DNA of 50,446 nt from Sulfuriferula thiophila (GCF_003864975.1 NZ_BHGL01000035.1:22728-73173); one strand, 5' to 3'; shown: positions 26,759-37,246, counted from the first letter of the stretch. The notes: generated by a model from the letters alone, not told the origin. A program made the numbers and translations.

Positions 26759-27630
26759 CCAATCTGCTTGAGGGTCTCGTGACGGCCAGCTATGGCCGTC
26801 ATTACAAGGTTGAATCAGGTGACACTGAGTACGATTGCGTTACCCGCGGAAAACGCAGCGATGTTGCCTGCGGCGATCGTGTCAAATTCAAACTGACCAG
26901 CCTCGATCAGGGCGTAATCGAATCAATTATGCCCAGAACCAGCCTGCTACATCGTTCTGTTGCGCATCGCAGCAAGCTGATAGCCGCCAATGTGGATCTC
27001 GCCGTTATCGTCGTCTCCCCTGTCCCCAGCTATTACGATCTGCTGGTCAACCGCTGCCTGATTGCGGCTGAAGCGGCCGGTATCGAAGCCGTCATCTGTT
27101 TAAACAAATCGGATCTTGGAGAAATAGCTGAACTGGCATATCAACAACTCAGCGCCTACATTGCATTAGGCATCCCGGTCGTGCGTGTGTCTGCACACCA
27201 TGATATAGCAGCATTTCGTCCGTACTTGACCGGGAAAGTCAGCGCATTTGTCGGTCAGTCCGGCATGGGGAAATCCAGCCTGATCAATGCATTAATCCCG
27301 GATGCAGGTCTGGTCACAGGTGAAATATCGACCGCGCTGGATTCTGGCAAGCATACGACAACAAGTGCAAAAATGTATCGCCTTGACGAAACCAGCCGGC
27401 TCATCGACTCGCCCGGCATGCAGGCATTTGGCCTGAATCACGTACGTGCTGATGAACTCGACCAGTTGTTTGTGGAATTCCGGCCTTATATCGGCCATTG
27501 CAAATACAATAACTGCCGACACACGCATGAACCGAACTGTGCTGTTCTGGCTGCGCATCAGGCAGGGAAAATCAGCGACTCACGTCTGCAGGCGTATCAG
27601 GATATATTACGGGGTTTGACTGCAGGCTAG
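26755..27630 (+). CDS. rsgA: Ribosome small-subunit-dependent GTPase RsgA
   Basis: The 291-residue circularly permuted GTPase assists late 30S subunit maturation. An N-terminal OB domain is followed by the permuted G motifs: NKSD (G4, near residue 117), [10 protein letters not shown] (G1, near 167) and DSPG (G3, near 220). A C-terminal zinc finger has Cys and His ligands ([14 protein letters not shown]). It starts in an ATGA overlap with mutS, an unusual pairing that suggests translational coupling. Confidence 0.97.
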   Translation: MTNLLEGLVTASYGRHYKVESGDTEYDCVTRGKRSDVACGDRVKFKLTSLDQGVIESIMPRTSLLHRSVAHRSKLIAANVDLAVIVVSPVPSYYDLLVNRCLIAAEAAGIEAVICLNKSDLGEIAELAYQQLSAYIALGIPVVRVSAHHDIAAFRPYLTGKVSAFVGQSGMGKSSLINALIPDAGLVTGEISTALDSGKHTTTSAKMYRLDETSRLIDSPGMQAFGLNHVRADELDQLFVEFRPYIGHCKYNNCRHTHEPNCAVLAAHQAGKISDSRLQAYQDILRGLTAG

Positions 27631-27656
27631 GCACCCGAGGTGCTAGCAGCTTGAAG

Positions 27657-27682
27657 CTGGATGAGCAGGGCTGCTCATCCAG
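27657..27682. terminator. Bidirectional hairpin between rsgA and the CBS gene
   Basis: CTGGATGAGCAG and CTGCTCATCCAG are a perfect 12-bp inverted repeat with a 2-base centre, located between two convergent genes. The left neighbour GCACC-CGA-GGTGC (27631-27643) is a smaller hairpin. Neither has a long U-tract. Confidence 0.65.
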
Positions 27683-27689
27683 TATGGCA

Positions 27690-28124
27690 TTACTCAGGCC
27701 AGTGCTTGATGTAACGTTTTAACAGGCGATTCTCGAAATCGGCCGCATTGAGGCAAGCTCTGGCAACGTCGTGAAATGAAATGATACCCAACAGATTATC
27801 ACCCTCCATCACTGGCAGATGACTGACACGATTCTCGGTCATTACGCCACGCACATAATCAACGGTATCATCAGGATTGCCAATAATCGGCTCAGTGACC
27901 ATCATTTGACTCACAGGCTGTGTCATAAAAACACCGCCATGCTGATTGAGGCCACGCAAAACATCGCGCTCGGTTAGCAAGCCTACCATCACGCCATCCT
28001 GACGCACGACCAGCGAACCGACATCCTGTTGCACCATTAACGCAATCGCATCCGCTACGGTATGGGTGGGGGAAATTGAACAAATCTCACCAACTTTGAA
28101 CGTCAGAATGTCGCGTATAATCAT
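27690..28124 (-). CDS. Tandem CBS-domain protein
   Basis: The 144-residue protein consists of two CBS domains: the first with VADAIALMVQQDVGSLVVRQDG, then GLLTERDVLRGL; the second with VDYVRGVMTENRVSHLPVMEGD, then LLGIISFHDV. Such stand-alone pairs bind adenine nucleotides and regulate partner enzymes or channels. The partner is not identified. AAGGACAAC is the ribosome-binding site. It lies 94 bases behind yajQ and could be the end of that operon or have its own promoter. Confidence 0.9.
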   Translation of the reverse strand: MIIRDILTFKVGEICSISPTHTVADAIALMVQQDVGSLVVRQDGVMVGLLTERDVLRGLNQHGGVFMTQPVSQMMVTEPIIGNPDDTVDYVRGVMTENRVSHLPVMEGDNLLGIISFHDVARACLNAADFENRLLKRYIKHWPE

Positions 28125-28218
28125 TTCGTTGTCCTTATGCTTAACAGTTTAACTCAGATGTTAAGCATACCAGATGCCAATGCGGTATGGAAGAAAAGTA
28201 CCACACGGACCAACAAAC

Positions 28219-28704
28219 TTAGTCACGAAAATTCTGATACTGCAGCGGGAAATCCGGAATCTGCTTACGCACCAGGGCGATCGTTTCTTGCAACAAATCA
28301 CGCTTGGCGCCAGTTACACGAACTGTCTCACCCTGAATGCTGGCCTGAACTTTAAGCTTGCTGTCTTTAATTTCCTTGACTATCTTTTTAGCCAGTTCAA
28401 CTTCAACTCCGGTTTTAACCGTAACTGTACGCTTAACCTTGTTGCCGGTTATTTTTTCAACTTTGCCAAAATCCAGGCATTTTATATCGATACTGCGTTT
28501 AATCAGCTTGTTATTCAGCACTTCCTGCACTTGGTCGAGTTTGAATTCGTCATCGGCAAACACAGTCAACACATAGTCTGCCTGCTCAATCCGAGCATCA
28601 GAACCTTTAAAATCAAACCGGGTAGAAACTTCCTTGTTGGCTTGCTCTACTGCATTCTTGACTTCCTGCTTATCAACCTCAGACACAATATCGAAACTAG
28701 GCAC
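28219..28704 (-). CDS. yajQ: YajQ family nucleotide-binding protein
   Basis: The 161-residue protein matches YajQ end to end: [30 protein letters not shown], the [21 protein letters not shown] segment and a [12 protein letters not shown] tail. Homologues in Xanthomonas and Pseudomonas bind cyclic di-GMP and act with a transcription factor; E. coli YajQ binds nucleotides. It lies 11 bases after the DUF599 gene in the minus-strand operon. The presence of c-di-GMP enzymes in this window gives a possible, untested link. Confidence 0.95.
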   Translation of the reverse strand: MPSFDIVSEVDKQEVKNAVEQANKEVSTRFDFKGSDARIEQADYVLTVFADDEFKLDQVQEVLNNKLIKRSIDIKCLDFGKVEKITGNKVKRTVTVKTGVEVELAKKIVKEIKDSKLKVQASIQGETVRVTGAKRDLLQETIALVRKQIPDFPLQYQNFRD

Positions 28705-28715
28705 AGCTTATCCTC

Positions 28716-29405
28716 TCATTCTGCGTAATCTTCCGCCATGACTTTAGGCGCGCGATCCAGAAAATACAATACGAAAATCAGCAGTATAGTCGAAGCGACC
28801 ATAAAATGGGGCCCGAATAACCAGAACACCATCGGCACCGAGAAATAATACGCCCGCATACCAATACTGTAAAACTTGCCAGCCCGATTCAAATGCAGCG
28901 CAACGTGGCGGGGCGATATCATCTTATGATTCAATGCCAGCGGTACGTTAATCATGAACCCCACATGATTGAACATGCGAATCGACATGGAGAAACAGAA
29001 GAAAGCAACGAACAAATCGCTCAGCAGCAGCATCAGTTTCGCCAGCCACATGGAATCATGGGTTGCCCCCACCATATTCAGCGCATGCCATGTATTACTT
29101 AGATTGGCTCCTTGTCCGCTCAGGGTCAGCACGCCGATAATCAGCAATACTGCGGTTGACGCCAGAAACGTCGCCGCCATGGTGGAATTGCGCAAGGTTT
29201 GCACAGCAAGAATATCGCGGCGTTCCGCCATGATGGTTTCCACCCATGCTGTACGGGCAATCCGGTTCACAGCCTGAATAGTATAAGTTGGCCGTTTCTT
29301 TACCTTGTAAGCAAGATAGAGATGATACAAACCAAGGATTGCAGTGCAAAACAGCATGCTGATTAGGTCATTTCCAGCATTATCTAATAAGGACAAGTTA
29401 TTCAT
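28716..29405 (-). CDS. DUF599 family integral membrane protein
   Basis: The 229-residue protein has about four membrane helices (near residues 12-30, 72-95, 120-145, 185-215) and DUF599 features such as TWVETIMAERRDILAVQTLRN (split) and the MIRMFNHVGFMIN-like segment. The function of the family is unknown. It sits between the Sel1-repeat gene (17 bases) and yajQ (11 bases), so it belongs to the long minus-strand operon. Confidence 0.85.
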   Translation of the reverse strand: MNNLSLLDNAGNDLISMLFCTAILGLYHLYLAYKVKKRPTYTIQAVNRIARTAWVETIMAERRDILAVQTLRNSTMAATFLASTAVLLIIGVLTLSGQGANLSNTWHALNMVGATHDSMWLAKLMLLLSDLFVAFFCFSMSIRMFNHVGFMINVPLALNHKMISPRHVALHLNRAGKFYSIGMRAYYFSVPMVFWLFGPHFMVASTILLIFVLYFLDRAPKVMAEDYAE

Positions 29406-29422
29406 ATGGGGTTCAGGTTAAA

Positions 29423-30298
29423 TTAATGGCTATCCAGCTTATTTTGCCAGTATTGTGCTTGCACCATGCTGACAGCATTGTCATCCAGACCTAATTGATA
29501 GATGTGAATCAGACTTTTAATCGCCTTCACATGCCCCTGATTCGCGGCTTGCTTAAACCAGTACATCGCTTGAGCATAATCCTTTTTTTCGCCTATGCCA
29601 TGCTCGTAGCGCATAGCCATCTGGTACTGCGCTTCGGCATCGCCATCCGTTGCCAGCTTACGCAACTGCGGAGCACGCTGACTCAGATCCTCTTTTAGCT
29701 GCAATCCGATATGCTCAAAAAAATGCACGAACTCAACAGCGCCTTCATAGCCCTGCGCTGCAGATTTTGCCAGCCAGTTGTTGCCTTCAGCCGGATCATG
29801 GTTCGCCCAGTCTTCAGTACGATAGAGCTTGCCCAGCTCAAACTGCGCTTCGCTGTTGCCTTCTATTGCCGCACGCTTGAGCCAGTACTCGGCCTTAGTC
29901 AGATTTTTATCTACCCCGGAACCAGCCAGATACATCTGCCCCAATTTTAACTGTGCCTGAACATTACCGCGCTTGGCTGACTTCTCACGCCAATCGGCAG
30001 CCACCTTGAGGTTTTTAGTAACGCCGGTGCCCTGCTCGTACAAATCACCCAACGCCATCTGTGCATAGGGATTGCCCTGCTCAGCAGCCTGTTCAAACCA
30101 GTACGCAGCCTGCTGGTCATTCTTGGCGTAACCGCCATCGCCATGGCGGTACATTACTGCCAGCAACACTTGCGAACTCGCGCTGCCACGGACAGCAGCA
30201 TCCGTTACCATTTTGGCCTCATCCGTAGTCATTGCGTGACTATCGAATGCTACGACCATCAACACTGCCATGACAGCTAATTTGAGTTGCTTTTTCAT
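29423..30298 (-). CDS. Exported Sel1-repeat protein
   Basis: The 291-residue protein has a signal peptide (MKKQLKLAVMAVLMVVAFDSHA) and about six Sel1-like repeats, recognisable by AAYWFEQAAEQGNPYAQMAL, LKLGQMYLAGSGVDKN and AMYWFKQAANQGHVKA. Sel1 repeats form alpha-solenoids for protein-protein contacts, and exported members act in the periplasm, often in envelope stress or enzyme scaffolding. The ligand is unknown. It is 13 bases behind ppnP in the same operon. Confidence 0.92.
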   Translation of the reverse strand: MKKQLKLAVMAVLMVVAFDSHAMTTDEAKMVTDAAVRGSASSQVLLAVMYRHGDGGYAKNDQQAAYWFEQAAEQGNPYAQMALGDLYEQGTGVTKNLKVAADWREKSAKRGNVQAQLKLGQMYLAGSGVDKNLTKAEYWLKRAAIEGNSEAQFELGKLYRTEDWANHDPAEGNNWLAKSAAQGYEGAVEFVHFFEHIGLQLKEDLSQRAPQLRKLATDGDAEAQYQMAMRYEHGIGEKKDYAQAMYWFKQAANQGHVKAIKSLIHIYQLGLDDNAVSMVQAQYWQNKLDSH

Positions 30299-30311
30299 AC
30301 CGCCTCGATGC

Positions 30312-30632
30312 TTAAACTGCCGTTACAAAATTACATACATAATCCAGCGTTTCTACAGTTTCAATGTCGAAACTGCTATTACCGGGTACGCTGAACTGCT
30401 CGCCAGCCTGATAGGTTTTCCACTCGGATTCACCCGCCAGTTTGACTTTGCAAACGCCACTGTTTACTTCCATAATTTCCGGCAGGCCAGTATTGAATAC
30501 CAGCTTGCTTGGAAAAATCACACCGATGGTTTTTTTGCTGCCATCAGCAAATAACACAGTATGGGATACACATTTACCATCAAAATAAATATTGGCCTGT
30601 TTTACCACGCTGACCTGATCAAATTGTGTCAT
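30312..30632 (-). CDS. ppnP: Pyrimidine/purine nucleoside phosphorylase PpnP (DUF1255)
   Basis: The 106-residue cupin-like protein matches PpnP/Yai[51 protein letters not shown] and [11 protein letters not shown]. The family splits purine and pyrimidine nucleosides with phosphate to give bases and ribose 1-phosphate. It begins 9 bases after argG, so it is embedded in the arginine operon, with no evident metabolic link. It is slightly longer than the 94-residue E. coli protein. Confidence 0.93.
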   Translation of the reverse strand: MTQFDQVSVVKQANIYFDGKCVSHTVLFADGSKKTIGVIFPSKLVFNTGLPEIMEVNSGVCKVKLAGESEWKTYQAGEQFSVPGNSSFDIETVETLDYVCNFVTAV

Positions 30633-30641
30633 CTTTAATTC

Positions 30642-31856
30642 CTATTTTCTTAATTTCGCTGCGATACGCAGACGTAATGCATTCAGTTTAATGAAGCCGC
30701 CGGCATCCGCCTGATTATATGCACCTTCATCATCTTCAAAGGTAGCAATGGTCGGATCAAACAGCGAATCCGTCTTGGAATCGCGCCCCACCACCATCAC
30801 ATTGCCCTTATACAGCTTGACGCGCACCCAGCCATTCACGGTGGCTTGCGAAGCATCAATCATGGTTTGCAGCATCTTGCGCTCTGGACTCCACCAGTAG
30901 CCGTTGTAAATCATGCTGGCATAGCGTGGCATCAACTCATCTTTAAGGTGCGCAACTTCACGATCCAGCGTGATTGATTCAATGGCGCGGTGTGCGCGCA
31001 ACATGATGGTACCGCCCGGCGTTTCGTAACAACCACGCGACTTCATGCCTACATAGCGATTCTCGACCAGATCCTGACGGCCGATGCCGTGTTTTCCACC
31101 CAGACGGTTCAGTTCAGTCAGTACAGTTGCAGCACTCATCGCCACGCCGTTAATAGCGACGATATCGCCCTGTTTGTATTCCAGATCAACGTACTCAGCC
31201 GCATCTGGTGCCTGCTCAGGCGACACGGTCCAGCGCCACATATCCGCCTCGGCTTCAATGGCAGGATTTTCCAATGCGCGACCTTCATAGGAAATATGCA
31301 GCAGGTTGGCATCCATGCTGTACGGACTGCCGCCATTCTTGTGCTTCATTTCCACCGGAATGCCATGCTTCTCGGCATATGCCAGCAGTTTTTCGCGGGA
31401 CAACAAATCCCATTCACGCCATGGCGCAATGATTTTGATATCCGGCTTTAGCGCATACGCACCCAGCTCAAAGCGCACCTGATCGTTACCCTTGCCGGTT
31501 GCGCCATGAGAGATGGCATCCGCACCGGTCATGTTGGTAATTTCGATCAGACGTTTGGCAATCAGCGGACGTGCGATGGAGGTACCTAGCAGATACTCGC
31601 CTTCATACACGGTATTGGCGCGGAACATCGGAAACACGAAATCGCGTACAAATTCTTCACGCAGATCATCGATGAAAATTTCCTTCACCCCAAACTTCTT
31701 CGCTTTTTCACGCGCAGGTTCCAGTTCTTCACCCTGACCGATATCAGCAGTAAAAGTAACCACTTCGCATTGATATTCATCTTGCAGCCATTTCAGTATG
31801 ACAGAGGTATCCAGACCACCCGAATAGGCCAGCACTACTTTTTTCACATCACTCAT
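30642..31856 (-). CDS. argG: Argininosuccinate synthase
   Basis: This 404-residue enzyme joins citrulline and aspartate with ATP to argininosuccinate. The ATP-binding [16 protein letters not shown] motif begins the protein, [17 protein letters not shown] is near residue 120, and [21 protein letters not shown] follows. It is the third gene of argD-argF-argG and overlaps argF by 4 bases. Confidence 0.98.
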   Translation of the reverse strand: MSDVKKVVLAYSGGLDTSVILKWLQDEYQCEVVTFTADIGQGEELEPAREKAKKFGVKEIFIDDLREEFVRDFVFPMFRANTVYEGEYLLGTSIARPLIAKRLIEITNMTGADAISHGATGKGNDQVRFELGAYALKPDIKIIAPWREWDLLSREKLLAYAEKHGIPVEMKHKNGGSPYSMDANLLHISYEGRALENPAIEAEADMWRWTVSPEQAPDAAEYVDLEYKQGDIVAINGVAMSAATVLTELNRLGGKHGIGRQDLVENRYVGMKSRGCYETPGGTIMLRAHRAIESITLDREVAHLKDELMPRYASMIYNGYWWSPERKMLQTMIDASQATVNGWVRVKLYKGNVMVVGRDSKTDSLFDPTIATFEDDEGAYNQADAGGFIKLNALRLRIAAKLRK

Positions 31857-32773
31857 TCTACTTTTCCCAACAAAAGATATTCCATTAATGCTTTTTGCGT
31901 ATGCAAACGATTTTCTGCTTCATCCCAGACCACGCTTTGCGGCCCGTCGATAACTTCAGCCGCCACTTCTTCACCGCGATGCGCAGGCAGGCAGTGCATG
32001 AACAACGCCCCCGGTGCAGCAATCTGCATCATTTCTGCATCGACCTGCCAATCCTGAAAATCGCGTTTGCGTTCTTCGTTTTCGGCTTCAAAACCCATGC
32101 TGGTCCACACGTCAGTGGTGACCAGATCTGCGCCCCGGCAAGCCTCCATAGGATCGTCAAAACTCTCATAGTGACTGGTGTCGTACAACCCGGCACGCTC
32201 CGGCTCGACTTCATATCCGGGAGGGGTTGAGACATGCACGTTGAAATCCAGTGCCACCGCGGCTTGCAGCCAGGTATTGCACATATTATTGGAGTCGCCA
32301 ACCCATGCCACCGTTTTACCGCGTATGCAGCCATGACGCTCTATATAGGTAAAAATATCCGCCATGATCTGGCATGGATGGTATTCATTGGTCAGGCCGT
32401 TAATGACCGGCACACGCGAATGTGCAGCAAAACGCTCAATGATGTCCTGCTCGAACGTACGGATCATCACGATATCGACCATGCGCGAAATGACTTCGGC
32501 AGCATCTTCCACCGGTTCACCACGACCCAACTGTGTGTCGCGGGTATTCAGGTAAATCGCAGCACCGCCCATCTGGTGCATACCGGCCTCAAACGACAAG
32601 CGGGTACGTGTGGACTGTTTCTCAAAAATCATCGCCAGAGTGCGATCAACCAAGGGATGATAGGTCTGGTAACTTTTAAAACGTTCCTTGATGATTTTTG
32701 CCCGCGCATAGATATACTCGTACTCTTCACGCGTCAAATCCTGAAACTGCAAAAAATGTTTGATAGGTTTCAT
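31853..32773 (-). CDS. argF: Ornithine carbamoyltransferase
   Basis: The 306-residue protein has the carbamoyl-phosphate site [12 protein letters not shown] (near residue 55), the HPCQIMAD motif (near 133) and the ornithine-binding [13 protein letters not shown] with the catalytic Cys (near 267). It makes citrulline from ornithine and carbamoyl phosphate in arginine synthesis. It overlaps argD by 4 bases upstream and argG by 4 downstream, indicating translational coupling of the three genes. Confidence 0.98.
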   Translation of the reverse strand: MKPIKHFLQFQDLTREEYEYIYARAKIIKERFKSYQTYHPLVDRTLAMIFEKQSTRTRLSFEAGMHQMGGAAIYLNTRDTQLGRGEPVEDAAEVISRMVDIVMIRTFEQDIIERFAAHSRVPVINGLTNEYHPCQIMADIFTYIERHGCIRGKTVAWVGDSNNMCNTWLQAAVALDFNVHVSTPPGYEVEPERAGLYDTSHYESFDDPMEACRGADLVTTDVWTSMGFEAENEERKRDFQDWQVDAEMMQIAAPGALFMHCLPAHRGEEVAAEVIDGPQSVVWDEAENRLHTQKALMEYLLLGKVE

Positions 32774-33951
32774 GCTGCTGTCCTACTCAAAAATTCACGA
32801 ATAATCGGGCTTAAACTGCTGACCAGCTGCGCCGCTTCATCTGCATTCATAATCAACGGTGGCACCAGACGAATCACGCTGTCGGCAGTCACATTGATCA
32901 GCAAATGTGCCGCCAGGGCTGTCTTTACTAACTCACCACAAGGCCGATCCAGCTCTATGCCTATCATCATGCCCACACCACGTATTGCCTTGACACCTGA
33001 AACCCCTGCCAATTCACGCTCAAAACCTGCGACCAGTGCCGCACCGATGAGGTTGGCATTAGCCAGCAAATTTTCGTCTTCCACAGCCTGCAAAGTTGCC
33101 AGACCCGCTGCACATGCCAGCGGATTGCCACCGAAAGTAGAACCATGATTACCTGGCTTGAATACATCGGCAGCAGCGCCGCGCGCCACACAGGCACCAA
33201 TAGGCACACCTGAACCCAGACCTTTAGCCAGCGTCATCACATCCGGATGGATATGGGCATGCTGGAACGCGAACCAGGTACCGGTACGGCCAACGCCAGT
33301 CTGCACTTCATCCAGCATCAGCAGCCAGCCATTAGCATCGCAAACCTGACGCAATTCACTCAAATAGCCCGCATTCGGTATTTGCACACCGCCTTCGCCT
33401 TCAATAGGCTCCACCAGCACAGCCACCACTTCATGGTTATGCTCTGCAACCTGGCGTACAGCTTCGATATCGTTATATGGCACCCGCACGAAACCGGTGA
33501 GCAAAGGCTCAAAACCGGCCTGCACTTTACGGCTACCCGTCGCAGTAAGCGTCGCCATGGTACGACCATGGAATGACTTTTCCATGACGATAATAGTCGG
33601 CGTCGCAATCCCTTGCCCATGGCCATACAACCGAGCCAGCTTGATTGCAGCTTCATTTGCCTCGCAACCGGAATTGCAGAAAAACACCTTGTCCATGCCT
33701 GACAACTCACATAAACGCTGCGCAAGTTGTTCCTGGCGTTGGACCTGATAAATATTGGAAGTATGGATCAGACTGCGCGCCTGTTCGCACACAGCTTGCG
33801 TCAACGCAGGATGAGCGTGACCCAGGCCATTGACGGCAACACCTGCCAGCGCGTCCAGATAACGATTGCCAGCATCATCCCACAACCAGACGCCTTCTCC
33901 GCGTACAAAAGTGACAGGTTGACGTGCATAGGTATTCATCAAATAAGACAT
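32770..33951 (-). CDS. argD: Acetylornithine aminotransferase (aspartate aminotransferase superfamily)
   Basis: The 393-residue class III PLP-dependent aminotransferase has a SGCEANEAAIKLAR phosphate-binding region (near residue 98), LMLDEVQTGVGRTG and the Schiff-base lysine in MTLAKGLGSGVPIGA (near 250). It converts N-acetylglutamate semialdehyde to acetylornithine and probably also serves lysine synthesis. It opens the argD-argF-argG operon. A hairpin separates it from sodB upstream. Confidence 0.95.
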   Translation of the reverse strand: MSYLMNTYARQPVTFVRGEGVWLWDDAGNRYLDALAGVAVNGLGHAHPALTQAVCEQARSLIHTSNIYQVQRQEQLAQRLCELSGMDKVFFCNSGCEANEAAIKLARLYGHGQGIATPTIIVMEKSFHGRTMATLTATGSRKVQAGFEPLLTGFVRVPYNDIEAVRQVAEHNHEVVAVLVEPIEGEGGVQIPNAGYLSELRQVCDANGWLLMLDEVQTGVGRTGTWFAFQHAHIHPDVMTLAKGLGSGVPIGACVARGAAADVFKPGNHGSTFGGNPLACAAGLATLQAVEDENLLANANLIGAALVAGFERELAGVSGVKAIRGVGMMIGIELDRPCGELVKTALAAHLLINVTADSVIRLVPPLIMNADEAAQLVSSLSPIIREFLSRTAA

Positions 33952-33986
33952 GGCAAGGACTTACATAAATAAGGTTGAAAACATGA

Positions 33987-34004
33987 GGGCGGCTTGCGCC
34001 GCCC
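33987..34004 (-). terminator. Hairpin between sodB and argD
   Basis: GGGCGGC and GCCGCCC form a 7-bp stem around a four-base loop, 23 bases after the sodB stop. It likely ends the sodB transcript. It lacks a clear U-tract on the minus strand. Confidence 0.6.
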
Positions 34005-34027
34005 TTTGAGTGCTGATTCAGCAGACT

Positions 34028-34609
34028 TTATGCAGCGAAATTAGCAGAAACGAAGTTCCAGTTTACCAGATTCCAGAACACCTCTACATACTTGGGGCGT
34101 GCATTGCGGTAGTCAACATAGTATGCATGCTCCCATACGTCGCAAGTCATCAATGCGGTCTGACCATTCGTCATCGGAGTTGCCGCATTGCTGGTAGAAA
34201 CGATCTCCAGTTCGCCAGCGGTATTTTTTACCAGCCATGCCCAACCAGAACCAAAGGTGCCAATAGCCGCTTTACTGAATGCATCCTTGAACGCATCGAA
34301 CGAACCCCATTTAGCATTAATCGCATCAGCCAGTGCGCCAGCAGGTGCGCCGCCGCCATTCGGGCTCAGGCAATTCCAGTAGAACGTGTGGTTCCATACC
34401 TGCGCTGCATTGTTGAATACACCACCGGCCGATTTCAGGATGATGTCTTCCAGACTCATTTCTTCAAACTCGGTACCCTTGATCAGGTTATTGAGGTTGG
34501 TCACATAAGCCTGGTGATGTTTACCATAGTGATATTCCAGCGTTTCAGCAGAAATATGGGGTTGCAATGCATCTTTGGCATACGGTAGCGCTGGCAGTTC
34601 ATGTATCAT
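34028..34609 (-). CDS. sodB: Superoxide dismutase, iron type
   Basis: The 193-residue protein has the Fe/Mn-SOD ligands: His in [13 protein letters not shown] (near 27), His in [16 protein letters not shown] (near 74), and Asp and His in [12 protein letters not shown] (near 157-161). The [12 protein letters not shown] stretch and the [11 protein letters not shown] region favour the iron enzyme. It dismutates superoxide in the cytoplasm. A CGGAG ribosome-binding site precedes the ATG. It is a separate transcript from argD. Confidence 0.96.
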   Translation of the reverse strand: MIHELPALPYAKDALQPHISAETLEYHYGKHHQAYVTNLNNLIKGTEFEEMSLEDIILKSAGGVFNNAAQVWNHTFYWNCLSPNGGGAPAGALADAINAKWGSFDAFKDAFSKAAIGTFGSGWAWLVKNTAGELEIVSTSNAATPMTNGQTALMTCDVWEHAYYVDYRNARPKYVEVFWNLVNWNFVSANFAA

Positions 34610-34822
34610 TTTTTTCTCCGATCAGAATAAATAATTTACTAAAAAAATGTTTAGCCATATTCTAGCAGGTGTTAGCCAGTATGTTCTATCAATTCATGCG
34701 AGCGCGTACTGCAAACAGGATGAAACTGGGGTGCTATTGCAATTACTCGCAAAACATCTAACCGCAAGCACGCGATAGTCTGATAAAATTATCACTATGT
34801 TGTTTTTTGTGAAGTACACACA

Positions 34823-35113
34823 ATGTCTGAGCTAAGCAATAACGAAATCCTTATTCAGGGCATAACCTCATCTGGTCGCACCTTTCGCCCTAGCGACTGG
34901 GCTGAACGCTTGTCGGGCTCGCTTTCCACTTTCGGGGAAGATCATCGCATGAGTTATTCACCCTTTGTGCGCCCTTTAACTGTCAATGGCATCAAGTGCG
35001 TCATTGTCGACAAAGCGCTGCAACAAGAACAACCTGCTGCTTTCGGATTTTTGATGGGGTTTGCCAAAGAGAACGATCTGACCATCATTGACCCAAGCCA
35101 GACCAACACCTAA
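34823..35113 (+). CDS. DUF3579 family protein
   Basis: The 96-residue protein matches DUF3579: EILIQGITSSGRTFRPSDWA, ERLSGSLSTFG, then YSPFVRPLTVNGIKCVIVD and FLMGFAKENDLTI. It is a betaproteobacterial marker family of unknown function. It has no signal peptide or membrane helix. It is transcribed divergently from sodB and converges with rpsT over a strong bidirectional terminator. Confidence 0.88.
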   Translation: MSELSNNEILIQGITSSGRTFRPSDWAERLSGSLSTFGEDHRMSYSPFVRPLTVNGIKCVIVDKALQQEQPAAFGFLMGFAKENDLTIIDPSQTNT

Positions 35114-35179
35114 GCAACCCCGCTTCCTAACGCATCAACCCTACCGTACCCAACCTAAACTCACCAAACAACAGGCGAA

Positions 35180-35214
35180 AAAAAACCTTACGCTTTTCAG
35201 CCATAAGGTTTTTT
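35180..35214. terminator. Bidirectional intrinsic terminator between DUF3579 and rpsT
   Basis: AAAAAACCTTA and TAAGGTTTTTT form an 11-bp stem with a 13-base loop. The A and T runs give U-tracts on both strands, so it can end both convergent transcripts. Confidence 0.9.
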
Positions 35215-35251
35215 CACTTCCAGACCCGGCTTTGTTGCCAGGCAGGAATAA

Positions 35252-35515
35252 TTACGCCATTGCTTTAACAGCAGCAGACAAGCGGCTCTTATGACGAGCA
35301 GCTTTGTTTTTATGGATGATGTTTTTATCAGCGATGCGGTCAATCACACTCATGGAAACACCAAAAGTGCTGGTCGCAACAGCTTTATCACCAGCCAATA
35401 CCGCTTTTTGAACCTTCTTGATCGCGGTACGCAAGGTAGAACGCAATGCGGCGTTATGAGCACGCTGCTTGTCGTTTTGTCTTGCGCGCTTTCTGGCTTG
35501 TGCGCTATTTGCCAT
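35252..35515 (-). CDS. rpsT: 30S ribosomal protein S20
   Basis: This 87-residue basic protein binds 16S rRNA early in 30S assembly. The family start [20 protein letters not shown], the LRTAIKKV block and the [16 protein letters not shown] tail are clear. AGGAGC precedes the ATG. It is divergent from murJ, the usual arrangement in beta- and gammaproteobacteria. Confidence 0.98.
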   Translation of the reverse strand: MANSAQARKRARQNDKQRAHNAALRSTLRTAIKKVQKAVLAGDKAVATSTFGVSMSVIDRIADKNIIHKNKAARHKSRLSAAVKAMA

Positions 35516-35649
35516 AATGTGAAGCTCCTGTATCGAATTTCTTAAAGCATGAGATTATAAATAGCTATTCCACCAATAGCAAGCCCCAACTAGCGATTGA
35601 TTCACTTTAGCGCTACTATTGCGCCTCAATCTTCCGAACCAATACCACA

Positions 35650-37185
35650 ATGAATCTGTTACAAGCCCTCGCCAAAGTCAGCAGCATGACGCTCTTGTCA
35701 CGCATCCTCGGCTTTGTACGCGATGCCATTATTGCACGCAGCTTCGGCGCAGGCATATATACCGACGCCTTCTTTGTTGCCTTCAAGATTCCTAACTTAT
35801 TGCGACGCTTATTTGCCGAGGGCGCATTTGCTCAGGCTTTCGTGCCCATCCTTGCCGAATACAAAAACCGCCGCGGCCACGAAGATACACGCCTGCTGGT
35901 CGATCACGTTGCCACCCTGCTGTTCATCGCCCTGTTGATTGTTACTGCCATCGGCGTGATCGCCGCACCCGCCGTAGTCTACATCAGCGCACCGGGATTC
36001 ATCGACACGCCAGACAAATTCGCGGTCACGGTCCAGATGCTGCGCATCATTTTTCCATACATTCTACTCATCTCGCTGGTATCGCTGGCCGGTGGTATTT
36101 TAAACACCTACAGCCGCTTTGCCGTGCCGGCATTTACGCCCGTATTGCTGAATGTGGCGATGATCTCGGCAACCTTATGGCTGGCGCCGCACATCAATCC
36201 ACCGGCTATGGCGCTGGCCTGGGGCGTGGCGTTAGGCGGCATTCTGCAGCTTGCTTTGCAATTACCGTTCTTGCACAGACTGGGCCTGCTGCCAAAATTC
36301 CGCTTCAGTTGGCATGACGAAGGTGTATGGCGCGTGCTCAAACTCATGGGACCGGCGGTGTTTGGCGTTTCCATCGCCCAGTTATCCTTACTCATCAACA
36401 CCATCTTCGCGTCATTTCTGGCCACAGGCAGCGTGTCATGGCTATATTATGCAGATCGCCTGATGGAATTCCCTACCGGGATGCTGGGTGTGGCACTGGG
36501 CACCATCTTATTGCCCAGCCTGGCCAAACATTACGCCGACAACGACCCTACCCAGTACTCACAACTGCTGGACTGGGGCCTGCGCCTCACCCTGTTACTG
36601 GCATTACCTGCCGCGGCCGCACTGGCGGTACTGGCTTTACCACTGATAAGCACACTGTTTTTATATGGGCACTTTAGCGTCAATGACGTATGGATGACAC
36701 GCCAGGCACTGATGGCCTACAGTCTGGGGCTGTTAGGACTGATCATGATCAAGATACTTGCCCCCGGCTTCTATGCTCGCCAGAACATCAAGACTCCGGT
36801 CAAAATCGCCATCATCACCCTGGGCGCAACCCAGATCATGAACCTGATGTTTGTGTGGAAACTGCAGCATGCCGGCCTGGCGCTGGCTATAGGACTGGGC
36901 GCCTGCCTCAACGCCGGGTTACTGTTATGGAAATTGCGCAGCCAGGGTATTTTCCAGCCGCAACCGGGCTGGTATGCATTCATGTTCAAAATCAGCACAG
37001 CAACTGCCGTGATGGCGCTGCTGCTGTGGTGGGGCATGGGCACAGATGCAGACTGGCTACACGCACATTTCGGTCGCCGCATCATCCATTTGTCCGGGCT
37101 GGTAGTGCTGGGTGTTACGGGTTACTTTGTCACACTCAGATTGTTCGGCATCCGCGCACGCCAGTTCATGCGTCGCGCCGCCTGA
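35650..37185 (+). CDS. murJ: Lipid II flippase MurJ
   Basis: The 511-residue membrane protein with about 14 helices moves lipid II across the inner membrane for peptidoglycan synthesis. Family signatures include SRILGFVRDAIIARSFGAG, FKIPNLLRRLFAEGAFAQAFVP (split) and DRLMEFPTGMLGVALGTILLP (split). It starts the block murJ-ribF-ileS-lspA-fkpB-ispH, separated from ribF by 61 bases. Confidence 0.97.
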   Translation: MNLLQALAKVSSMTLLSRILGFVRDAIIARSFGAGIYTDAFFVAFKIPNLLRRLFAEGAFAQAFVPILAEYKNRRGHEDTRLLVDHVATLLFIALLIVTAIGVIAAPAVVYISAPGFIDTPDKFAVTVQMLRIIFPYILLISLVSLAGGILNTYSRFAVPAFTPVLLNVAMISATLWLAPHINPPAMALAWGVALGGILQLALQLPFLHRLGLLPKFRFSWHDEGVWRVLKLMGPAVFGVSIAQLSLLINTIFASFLATGSVSWLYYADRLMEFPTGMLGVALGTILLPSLAKHYADNDPTQYSQLLDWGLRLTLLLALPAAAALAVLALPLISTLFLYGHFSVNDVWMTRQALMAYSLGLLGLIMIKILAPGFYARQNIKTPVKIAIITLGATQIMNLMFVWKLQHAGLALAIGLGACLNAGLLLWKLRSQGIFQPQPGWYAFMFKISTATAVMALLLWWGMGTDADWLHAHFGRRIIHLSGLVVLGVTGYFVTLRLFGIRARQFMRRAA

Positions 37186-37246
37186 TACTTTGACCCCATC
37201 CTTGCGACCCGTTAAAATTCACTATTCTTCGGCTTGAAACTTTTTT

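Noticed and set aside
32234-33148. 304-codon plus-strand frame opposite argF and argD
   Set aside because: It spans the junction of two certain genes on the other strand and has no recognisable protein features.
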